A stretch of DNA of 64,000 nucleotides, from NCBI RefSeq assembly GCF_029338515.1, contig NZ_CP119988.1, forward strand, positions 62,001 through 126,000, given 5' to 3'. Positions 8,283 through 15,853 of this stretch are shown one piece after another (the first letter of the stretch is position 1; every line of letters starts with the position of its first letter). The notes below the pieces were generated by a model. It did no database searches. It saw only the letters and a list, made by a program, of their open reading frames with translations, and had not been told where the DNA came from. Position numbers and translations under genes: made by a program. The stretch is from Haloglomus litoreum (GTDB lineage Archaea; Halobacteriota; Halobacteria; Halobacteriales; Haloarculaceae).

Positions 8283-9811
8283 TATTCCATGTACCCGAGG
8301 TCCTGCAGCCGCGACTTCGCGTCGTCGCTCATATCGCCGAGCACGTCGTCGTCGTCGACGTCGGACCACTCGCCGCCGACCCACGCCTCGAACTCGGCGA
8401 GCGTCGCCTCCACCTCGGCGACGACGGGGTCGTCGGTCCCGACGTCCTCGGTCTCGCCGGGGTCCGCGTCGAGGCGGTAGCCTTCGTCGGGGATGCGCTC
8501 GTTGCGGATGTACTTCCCGTCGGCGCGCCGCGCCGAGCGCATCCGGGAGTAGAACCGCGAGTCCTCCGGCAGCTCGATGCCGGCCTCCTCGGCCTTCGTC
8601 TCCAGCTGGTTCAGCTCGACGACGGGGCGGTGGTACTCGACGAAGCCGTACTCGCCGCCCTCGAACTCGCGGGCCTCCTCGCGGAGGAGCGAGCGCGTCG
8701 CGTCGAACGCCTCGCCGCCGTGGTCGGGCGTCCCGGCCGCCTCCGTCGCGCCCGCGGCGTCCAGCGTCGTGTGGTAGAGGTCGAGCAGCTCGACGGTCGT
8801 CTCGTCGCGCCCCGGCTCCAGCCCGGGCGACTTGACCAGCAGCGGCACGTTCACGAGCGGGTCGTAGATGCAGAACTCGTGGCCGTACAGCCCGTGCTCG
8901 CCGTGGAGCTCACCGTGGTCCGCACAGACGACGACCGTGGTATCGTCCCACTGGCCCGTCCGCTTCAGGTGGTCGAACAGGCGCTCCAGCTGGGCGTCGA
9001 TGTGGCGGATCTCGGCGTCGTACAGCCCGCGGATATCCTCGAACTCGGACTCGGAGATGTCCCGGGCCCCGCAGTTGTACTCCTTCGAGTTCTGACAGAC
9101 GGCCTCGGGGTCCACCCCGGGCGCGAACTCCTCCCGATATTCGTCGGGCGGGTAGATCGGCAGGTGGGCGTCCATCAGGTTGATGAACGCGAACCAGTCC
9201 TCGGCCTCGTCGGTGAACTCGATGGTCCGGTCGATGACCTCCGGTGTCTTCGTGTCGGCGCCCTCGCCGCTGGCGAGGTACTCGTGGACCGTGTTGCCGA
9301 GTTCGACGAGGCGGTCGGCGACCGAGCGCAGGCAGTCGTTGTCGTTGATGCGCTGCCAGAGGTCCGCCAGCGTGCCCGAGAGGACGTCCCCGGGCATCAC
9401 CTCGAAGAAGTTGTCCTGGTGGTCGAAGCCCGCCGTCAGCCGCGTGTACGGTGTTATCCAGGCGTTCGAGGAGTAGCACGCGGTGGCGTGGCCGTTCGCC
9501 CGGACGGCCTGGGCCAGCGTCCCGATGTCGTCCGCGAGGTAGGGGTCCTCCTGGGTGGCGGCGTGGTCGCTCGGGTACAGCCCCGTGAACATCGAGGCGT
9601 GGGAGGGGAGCGTCCACGGCGCCTGCGCGACCGCGTTCTCGTAGACGCGGGCCTCCGCGGCGAACTCCTCCAGCACCGGCGTCGTCGGGCGGTCGTGGCC
9701 GTACGGCGTCAGGTGGTCCTTCCGGACCGTGTCCAGCACCACGAACAGCACGTTGCCGTCCGCCTGGCCGCCCGCGTTCTCGGCTCCGGCGGAGTCGGCC
9801 GTCTCGCTCAT
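8282..9811 (-). CDS. Sulfatase / alkaline-phosphatase-superfamily hydrolase
   Basis: A 509-aa enzyme of the sulfatase fold. Metal-binding Asp is seen in NVLFVVLDTVRKDHLTPYG (residues 20-38) and again in VVVCADHGELHGEHGLYGHE near residue 300. The formylglycine motif (C/S-x-P-x-R) is replaced by T67-L-P-S-H71, so classical sulfatase maturation looks impossible. Thr could act as in alkaline phosphatases or phosphoglycerol transferases. The protein has no signal peptide or membrane helix. It heads a minus-strand unit with the flippase-like gene. Substrates could be sulfo- or phospho-esters on lipid or glycan precursors. Confidence 0.85.
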   Translation of the reverse strand: MSETADSAGAENAGGQADGNVLFVVLDTVRKDHLTPYGHDRPTTPVLEEFAAEARVYENAVAQAPWTLPSHASMFTGLYPSDHAATQEDPYLADDIGTLAQAVRANGHATACYSSNAWITPYTRLTAGFDHQDNFFEVMPGDVLSGTLADLWQRINDNDCLRSVADRLVELGNTVHEYLASGEGADTKTPEVIDRTIEFTDEAEDWFAFINLMDAHLPIYPPDEYREEFAPGVDPEAVCQNSKEYNCGARDISESEFEDIRGLYDAEIRHIDAQLERLFDHLKRTGQWDDTTVVVCADHGELHGEHGLYGHEFCIYDPLVNVPLLVKSPGLEPGRDETTVELLDLYHTTLDAAGATEAAGTPDHGGEAFDATRSLLREEAREFEGGEYGFVEYHRPVVELNQLETKAEEAGIELPEDSRFYSRMRSARRADGKYIRNERIPDEGYRLDADPGETEDVGTDDPVVAEVEATLAEFEAWVGGEWSDVDDDDVLGDMSDDAKSRLQDLGYME

Positions 9812-9944
9812 ACCCGCCTCTGTCCGTGCCGAGGCAAGAAACCCGCGGATTCAGTCGGCCACCACAGGAGCGAGTTACCGTGCGTAGCGTCCCCTTACTC
9901 GGCGAATCCCTGAATCGCTCCGGGGCCGTCTACGGGGCTCCCGG

Positions 9945-11618
9945 CTACCGCTCGACCGTCGCTGCGTCGGCCGCCCGGGCGAACTCGAAGCCGTCGTAGT
10001 CGTCCCGGGCGACCCGGTCGCAGATGTCGCGGTACATGTCCAGCCCGCCGGGGAACGGCGTGAACACCTCGGTCTTCCCTGGGACGTTGTCGCCCCGGTA
10101 CCAGGAGTCGGCCTCCGAGAACAGCATGTTGTCGGCCAGCATGTTCGTGTTCGTGACCCACCGCTCCTGGGACGCCTCGGTCGGCTCGATGGCGTCGTAC
10201 CCGTGCTCGTCCATGTAGGCGATGCAGTCGGCGATCCACTCGACGTGCTGCTCGATGGAGAGCGGCATGTTCGTCAGCACCGACGGGGACTGGGGCCCGG
10301 TGATGGTGAACAGGTTCGGGAAGCCACGGCTCATCAGCCCGAGGTAGGTCCGGGGCCCCGCCGACCACGCCTCCTCCAGGGTCAGGCCGTCGCGCCCCTC
10401 GATGTCCATCGCCAGGATGGCGCCCGTCATGGCGTCGAACCCCGTCGCGAAGACGAGCACGTCGAGTTCGTACTCGTTCGCGGTCGTCTTGATGCCCCGG
10501 GCTGTCACGCGCTCGATGGGTTCGCCGTCGTCGCTGACGTCCACGAGCGAGACGTCGTCGCGGTTGTACGTCCGGTAGTAGTCGTTGTAGTCCATCGGCG
10601 GCCGCTTCGCGCCGTACGGGTGGTCCGTCGGGACGAGCTTCTCGGCGAGGTCGGGGTCGTCGATCTTCTCGCGGATCCTCTCGCGGATGAACTCCGAGAT
10701 GACCGCGTTCACCTCGGCGTTCGTGAGGACGTGGCCCGGCTCGAACGCGTGGAGGAACCGGAAGCCGCCCTGCTGCCACCGCTCCTCCAGCGTCTCGCGG
10801 ATCTCGGCCTCCGACAGCGAGGCCGCCGAGTAGTGGTCGTGCTCGAACGGCATCCCCAGCCGGGAGTCGCGGGCCCGCTTCCAGATGTCGTCGTAGTTCG
10901 CGCGGATCTCCGCGTACTCCTCGTCCTCCAGCGGCCGGTTGCGCGCCGGGACGGCGTAGTTCGGCGTCCGCTGGAAGACGGTGAGATGCCCGGCGGTGCC
11001 GCCGGTCTCGGAGATGAACTGGATGCCCGTCGACCCGGTGCCGATGACGCCGACGCGCTTGCCGGCGAGGTCGACGCCCTCCTCCGGCCAGCGGGCGGTG
11101 TGGTACTGCTCGCCCTCGAACTCCTCGAGCCCGTCGAACTCGGGTCGGAACGGCTCGGAGAGACAGCCCACGCCGGTGATGAAGAAGCGCGTCTCGACGA
11201 CCTCGCCGTCGGCCAGCTCGACGGTCCAGGTGGCCGCGTCCTCGTCGTAGGTGGCGGATTCGACCTCGCGCTCGAACGCGATGTCCCGGCGCAGGTCCAG
11301 CTCGTCGGCGACGAAGTTCAGGTACTCGAGGATCTCGGGCTGCTCGGGGTAGCGCTCGCTCCACTCCCACTGCTCGCGGATCTCGTCGGAGAAGGAGTAG
11401 CAGTAGATGTGGCTCTCGCTGTCGCAACGCGCGCCCGGATACCGGTTCCAGTACCACGTCCCACCGACGCCGTCGCCCTTCTCGTAGACGCGCACGTCCA
11501 GGCCCTGCTCGCGCAGGCGATGGAGCATGTACAGTCCCGAGAACCCCGCGCCGACGACGACGGCGTCGACGTCTGTGGCTCCGTCTCCCGGTCCTGTGTG
11601 CGTGTCCGCCTCAGGCAT
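9945..11618 (-). CDS. Flavin-containing (Baeyer-Villiger type) monooxygenase
   Basis: A 557-aa FAD/NADPH monooxygenase predicted to insert oxygen into ketones or related substrates. The FAD Rossmann motif GAGFSG is at residues 23-28. The Baeyer-Villiger fingerprint F-x-G-x3-H-T-x2-W-P is at 167-178 (FEGEQYHTARWP). The NADPH motif GTGSTG is at 193-198, and the C-terminal ATGFD follows the family. The Arg and Tyr residues of NRYPGARCD are also typical. The gene is isolated, divergent from the DUF433 gene. The natural substrate cannot be told. Confidence 0.92.
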   Translation of the reverse strand: MPEADTHTGPGDGATDVDAVVVGAGFSGLYMLHRLREQGLDVRVYEKGDGVGGTWYWNRYPGARCDSESHIYCYSFSDEIREQWEWSERYPEQPEILEYLNFVADELDLRRDIAFEREVESATYDEDAATWTVELADGEVVETRFFITGVGCLSEPFRPEFDGLEEFEGEQYHTARWPEEGVDLAGKRVGVIGTGSTGIQFISETGGTAGHLTVFQRTPNYAVPARNRPLEDEEYAEIRANYDDIWKRARDSRLGMPFEHDHYSAASLSEAEIRETLEERWQQGGFRFLHAFEPGHVLTNAEVNAVISEFIRERIREKIDDPDLAEKLVPTDHPYGAKRPPMDYNDYYRTYNRDDVSLVDVSDDGEPIERVTARGIKTTANEYELDVLVFATGFDAMTGAILAMDIEGRDGLTLEEAWSAGPRTYLGLMSRGFPNLFTITGPQSPSVLTNMPLSIEQHVEWIADCIAYMDEHGYDAIEPTEASQERWVTNTNMLADNMLFSEADSWYRGDNVPGKTEVFTPFPGGLDMYRDICDRVARDDYDGFEFARAADAATVER

Positions 11619-11785
11619 GGCTGGTCACTGGGGGAGAGGGGGTGTCTGTCGGGATTAAGTCTGGTGCCTGTCCAGCGGTCGACGTTGATATGGGCCGTCC
11701 GCCCCGCGGCACGTGGCGGTCCTGGCCTCGCCCGGATACATCTCCGGCCGAGGATTGATGTACGGAGACGAACGACACGCACGTG

Positions 11786-12067
11786 ATGGCGAAACAGGCC
11801 GGCCGCATCGTCAGTGATCTGATGGACGAGCCGCACCTCGCGGAGCACCGGATCTCCGTCCGCCGGATTCACGCGCTCGTGGAGGAACGCGGCCTCGATC
11901 CGCAGGCGGCCGCCGACTCCCTCGGTGTCGGCGTCGCGGAGGTGTACCGGGCACTGACGTACTACCACGACAATCCCGGGGAGATGCACGAGGTCGAGCG
12001 CCGCCGCGCGCAGCGCATCGAGGACTCGCGGGCGGCCGGCGCGGTCACCGGTCCAGAGGACATCTGA
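11786..12067 (+). CDS. DUF433-type antitoxin-like protein
   Basis: A 93-aa DNA-binding-like protein of the DUF433 group: HRISVRRIHALVEERGLDPQAAA followed by LGVGVAEVYRALTYYHDNPGEM, a helix-turn-helix-like unit with the family's YYxxNP(x)E ending. DUF433 proteins are usually the antitoxin half of a pair with a PIN-like toxin, and that partner starts one base after this gene's stop. The ATG at 11786 directly follows a GTG that could also be used. Confidence 0.85.
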   Translation: MAKQAGRIVSDLMDEPHLAEHRISVRRIHALVEERGLDPQAAADSLGVGVAEVYRALTYYHDNPGEMHEVERRRAQRIEDSRAAGAVTGPEDI

Positions 12068-12421
12068 ATGCCCTTCCGGCTCCTGTTCGACGAGATGACC
12101 GAGGCCAGCCTCGCGGACTACTGCGAGCGGATGGGCCACGACGTGGAGCGGGTCGTCGAGGTTCCGGAACTGGGTCCGGGGAGCGATGACTCGGAGATCG
12201 TTCCGTACGCCGAGCGCGAGAACCGTCTGCTCGTCACCTGTGACGACGACTTCCTCGGCGAACACGATGCGGTCGACCGTATCGGTGTCCTGTTCCAGCC
12301 AGACGACAGATTGCCCCCGTTCGAGGCAGCCAATATCATCGATGCCGTCGCGACCCACGTCGGCCAGAAGCAGGTAGCACAGGGTGGCGTGGCCTACCAT
12401 CTGACGGACGACTGGCTCTGA
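12068..12421 (+). CDS. DUF5615 PIN-like putative toxin
   Basis: A 117-aa protein of the DUF5615/Mut7-C-like PIN group: early acidic residues in FRLLFDEMTEASLADY and a second acidic patch LLVTCDDDFL at about residues 55-64. Both are the metal-binding pattern of PIN nucleases. Its ATG follows the TGA of the DUF433 gene directly, as in coupled toxin-antitoxin operons. RNase activity is inferred from the family and not shown. Confidence 0.85.
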   Translation: MPFRLLFDEMTEASLADYCERMGHDVERVVEVPELGPGSDDSEIVPYAERENRLLVTCDDDFLGEHDAVDRIGVLFQPDDRLPPFEAANIIDAVATHVGQKQVAQGGVAYHLTDDWL

Positions 12422-12566
12422 TCCGTGGCGGTGTCGTAGCTGTCGGAGGCTCTCGCCCTCCGTTGTGGCGTCCGAAGAAGGTGGAACGTCGCGACCGACC
12501 CGGCCTACTCGCCCGAGCCCGTCTCCGCGGCTGCGCCGCTCCGTTCCTCGGGCTCGGTCGCGGTAC

Positions 12567-13433
12567 TCACTCGCCCGAGCCCGTCTCGATGGGGGCGCCG
12601 ACGAGGTTGCCCCACTCGGTCCAGGAGCCGTCGTAGTTCGTCGTGTTCTCGTAGCCGAGCAGCTCGTGGAGCGCGAACCACGCGATGGAGGAGCGCTCGC
12701 CGATGCGGCAGTAGGCGACGACGGACTGCGAGTCGTCGATGCCCTGCGCGCCGTACAGCTCCGCCAGCTCCTCGCGGGACTTGAAGCGGCCGTCGTCCTG
12801 CACCGTCGCGGCCCAGGAGATGTTCTCGGCGCCGGGGATGTGGCCACCGCGCTGGGCGGTCTCCTGCAGGCCCGGGGGCGCGAGGATCTCGCCGGAGAAC
12901 TCCTCGGGCGAACGGACGTCGACGAGCGGGATGCCACGCTCGATGGCGTTCTCGACGTCGTCGCGGTAGGCGCGGATGGTCTCGAACGGACCGCCGGCGT
13001 TGTACTCCTGTGCGGAGAACTCCGGTGCCTCGTCCGTGAGCGGGTAGTCGTTCTCGACCCAGTAGTCGCGCCCGCCGTCCATCAGGCGGACGTCGTCGTG
13101 CCCGTAGTACTTGAACTGCCAGTAGGTGTAGGCCGCGAACCAGTTGGAGTTGTCACCGTAGAGGACGACCGTGGAGTCCTCGGTGATGCCGTGGGAGCCG
13201 AGCAGGTCCTCGAAGTCCGCCTTCGAGAGGATGTCGCGCTCGGTCTGGTCCTGCAGTTCCGTCTCCCAGTTGAAGCCGATGGCGCCGGGGGCGTGCCCCT
13301 CGTCGTAGGCCTCGGTGTCCACGTCGACCTCGACCAGTCGGTGGGCGGGGTCGTCGCTCTGGAACTCGTCGAGTCGGTCCTCGACCCAGTCGGCGGAGAC
13401 GAGGACGTCCTTCGCGTAGCTGTCTTCGACCAT
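12567..13433 (-). CDS. Thiosulfate sulfurtransferase (two-domain rhodanese)
   Basis: A 288-aa tandem rhodanese, expected to move sulfane sulfur from thiosulfate to an acceptor. The N-terminal domain (LVSADWVEDRLDEF to the middle) is structural. The C-terminal domain holds the active-site loop VAYCRIGERSS with Cys at about residue 242, and CRxGxRS is the thiosulfate-type loop. It is divergent from a second rhodanese gene 276 bp away. A weak TATA-like GTTATC on the minus strand lies around 13465. Confidence 0.93.
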   Translation of the reverse strand: MVEDSYAKDVLVSADWVEDRLDEFQSDDPAHRLVEVDVDTEAYDEGHAPGAIGFNWETELQDQTERDILSKADFEDLLGSHGITEDSTVVLYGDNSNWFAAYTYWQFKYYGHDDVRLMDGGRDYWVENDYPLTDEAPEFSAQEYNAGGPFETIRAYRDDVENAIERGIPLVDVRSPEEFSGEILAPPGLQETAQRGGHIPGAENISWAATVQDDGRFKSREELAELYGAQGIDDSQSVVAYCRIGERSSIAWFALHELLGYENTTNYDGSWTEWGNLVGAPIETGSGE

Positions 13434-13709
13434 TTCGTTCCCCTATACCCGGACCCGAGAGATAACCCTACCACCACCGGCAGGACAGGCCGCTCATGGC
13501 TGTTTCAGGATTTTGTTGCCGGTAATTCCGCGGGGCCAGCCGTCCCTCGTCCGGGCAGTTGACCGTCCCTGTCCCGGTTCCGGCTCCCGGAGTCGAATTG
13601 CAGTCCAAATAGCCGCCACGGAGACGGCAATATCTTCTGGTATCGCGTATCCCGGGCCCCGTTCGCCGCGCTCGCCGGGTTGATGCCCGCGGAGCGTGGA
13701 GAGGGGAGC

Positions 13710-14633
13710 ATGACCGACGAGGACGCCCGACGGCAGGCCGTGGCCGACGGGTCCGGTACGGCGGCGGGGCCCGGCGACACCGACGACGAGGTGCCGGTCG
13801 TCGTGAGCGTCGACTGGCTGGCGGCCCACCGCGAGGACCCGGATGTGGCCGTCGTCGACGTCCGCGATGCCTGGGAGTTCGACGGCATCGGGCACGTCCC
13901 GGGGGCGGTGAACGTCCCGTTCGACGCCTTCCGTGCGACCGAGCATGCGGCGCAACGCGCCGGAGACAGCGCGAGCGGCGACGAGCCGCGAGCGCACGGC
14001 GAGGCCGAGGCCGGGATGCTCCCCGGGTCGCGGGCGTTCGCCGACCTGCTGAGCGAGGCCGGCATCGACAACGGCGACCGCGTCGTCGCCTACGACGACA
14101 CGAACGGCGTCTTCGCCGCCCGGCTGCTCGTCACCGCCGAGCTGTACGGCCACGACCCCGACCGCCTCCACCTGCTCGACGGTGACTTCTCGGCCTACAA
14201 TCTGGCCCACGAGACGACGAGCGCGGCCACCGAGGTCGAGCCGACCGACTACCGCGCCGCGTACCAGGAGCGGGGCCCGCTGGTCCCTCTCGCCACGGTC
14301 GAGGCCGCCATCGACGACCCCGGGACCGTCATCGTCGACACGCGCGAGGAATGGGAGTTCGAGGAGGGACACATCCCCGGCGCGGTCCGGCTGGACTGGC
14401 AGGAACTGGTCGACGCGGAGACGCGGGGCCTGCTGCCGGCCGACGAGATGCGCGACCTGCTCGCCGAGCGCGGCATCCGCCCGGGCGAGCGGGTCCTGCT
14501 GTACTGCAACACCGCCCGGCGCATCAGTCACACGTACACGGTGCTCCGGCATCTCGGCTTCCCGAACCTGGCGTTCTACGAGGGCTCGCTGACGGAGTGG
14601 GAGGCCGCGGGCAACACGCTGGAGACGGCCTGA
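13710..14633 (+). CDS. Two-domain rhodanese with inactive first domain
   Basis: A 307-aa sulfurtransferase. Domain 1 has DVRDAWEFDGIGHVPGA, but its active loop reads VAYDDTNGV, with Asp in place of Cys. Domain 2 has DTREEWEFEEGHIPGA and an active loop LLYCNTARR with Cys at about residue 266. This is the usual rhodanese layout of a dead N-domain and live C-domain, though the loop differs from the CRxGxR of its neighbour, so the acceptor may differ. The start at 13710 follows a strong GGAGAGGGGAG ribosome-binding sequence. An ATG at 13683 lies in the same frame. Confidence 0.88.
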   Translation: MTDEDARRQAVADGSGTAAGPGDTDDEVPVVVSVDWLAAHREDPDVAVVDVRDAWEFDGIGHVPGAVNVPFDAFRATEHAAQRAGDSASGDEPRAHGEAEAGMLPGSRAFADLLSEAGIDNGDRVVAYDDTNGVFAARLLVTAELYGHDPDRLHLLDGDFSAYNLAHETTSAATEVEPTDYRAAYQERGPLVPLATVEAAIDDPGTVIVDTREEWEFEEGHIPGAVRLDWQELVDAETRGLLPADEMRDLLAERGIRPGERVLLYCNTARRISHTYTVLRHLGFPNLAFYEGSLTEWEAAGNTLETA

Positions 14634-14668
14634 ATCGGGCGCTCGTCCGGGCCGTCCGTGTCGTCCGC

Positions 14669-15817
14669 TCAGTTGTCCGGGCTGCCCGTGTCGTCCGGAC
14701 CGCCCGTGTCGTCCCCCAAGCCTCGCAGCCCTTCGTCCGGTCGCCGGGGGTCGTCGCCTCCGCCGCTCGGACCACCGCCGTCCACGTCGAGCCGGGCCTG
14801 TCGCCCCTTCGCGGTCCGCGAGAGCAACTCCACCGTCTCGACCAGCAGCGCGACCACGAGCGGTCCGGCGATGAAGCCGATGGCGCCGACCGTGAGGAGG
14901 CCGCCAGTGAAGCCGATGAAGTACAGCGACGTGGGCAGGTGGGCCGCGCGGCTCGCCAGCCGTGGTCGGATGATGGCGTCGGGGGCGAGGCCGACGAAGA
15001 CGGCACCCAGCACCGCGACGAGGATCGCCCGCGTGGGCATCCCGGTCAGGATGTCGACGCCGGCCAGCGCGGCGACCAGAACCCCCGGCCCGACGATCGG
15101 GATGAACTGGAGGATGCCCGCGACGACGGCCAGCGTGAACGGGGCGCCGTAGCCCAGTGCCCCGAACACGACCAGCGCGACCGCGAACGTCCCCGCTGCC
15201 GTGGCGGCCTGCAGGACGTAGATGCCGTACAGGGTCTCCCGGACGCGCCGGTCGAGCGCCACCAGCACGTCGTGGTAGGCCGGGGGTGTCACGGCGAACG
15301 CGGTCCGGCCGACGGAACCGGGCCGCACCAGCAGTGCGAACAGCAGGATGGCGAACAGGAACAGTTTCAGCGCGAGCACCGGCGCGGCGGTCGCCACGTC
15401 CACGGCGAGCGACTGCAACGCCCCCCTGGCGGTCGCGAGGGCGGTGGTCGTGTCGAGGGTGTAGCTGAACTCCCCCAGCGGGACCGTCACCTCCTTGGGG
15501 ACCGTACGGAGGAGGGTGAACAGCGACTCGCGGCGGTTGTAGAGCACGAGCGCGAACGCGGCCACGACGACGAGGACGACGCCGAACGCGGCCCCGGTGA
15601 CGACCGCGCTCGCCCAGTAGGCCGGCACCCCGCGGTCGACGAGTCGACGCTGCACCGGGTAGAGGACGTACGCGACGGTGACGGCGAAGAAGACGGTCTG
15701 GAGGACGTCGAACAGCACCACCCCACAGAGCAGCAACAGTCCGGCGACGAGGCCGGCCAGCAGCCGGCGGCGACGGCGAGCGAGAGACACGCCATCCGCT
15801 TTCGCGTCGTGTGACAA
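14669..15817 (-). CDS. AI-2E family transporter (PerM-like exporter)
   Basis: A 382-aa membrane protein of the AI-2E/PerM family. It has paired N-terminal helices, a soluble amphipathic stretch around residues 95-140, then the conserved ILQFIPIVGPGVL and APDAIIRPRLASR near residues 240-315. In other species members act as auxin/AI-2-type exporters or Na+/H+ antiporters. The substrate here is unknown. The C-terminal tail is Gly/Asp-rich and disordered. The stop lies 35 bp from the convergent rhodanese gene. Confidence 0.88.
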   Translation of the reverse strand: MSHDAKADGVSLARRRRRLLAGLVAGLLLLCGVVLFDVLQTVFFAVTVAYVLYPVQRRLVDRGVPAYWASAVVTGAAFGVVLVVVAAFALVLYNRRESLFTLLRTVPKEVTVPLGEFSYTLDTTTALATARGALQSLAVDVATAAPVLALKLFLFAILLFALLVRPGSVGRTAFAVTPPAYHDVLVALDRRVRETLYGIYVLQAATAAGTFAVALVVFGALGYGAPFTLAVVAGILQFIPIVGPGVLVAALAGVDILTGMPTRAILVAVLGAVFVGLAPDAIIRPRLASRAAHLPTSLYFIGFTGGLLTVGAIGFIAGPLVVALLVETVELLSRTAKGRQARLDVDGGGPSGGGDDPRRPDEGLRGLGDDTGGPDDTGSPDN

Positions 15818-15853
15818 AAAGTCACGCGTCGATCGGGCCGGGCCGGCGGCCCC

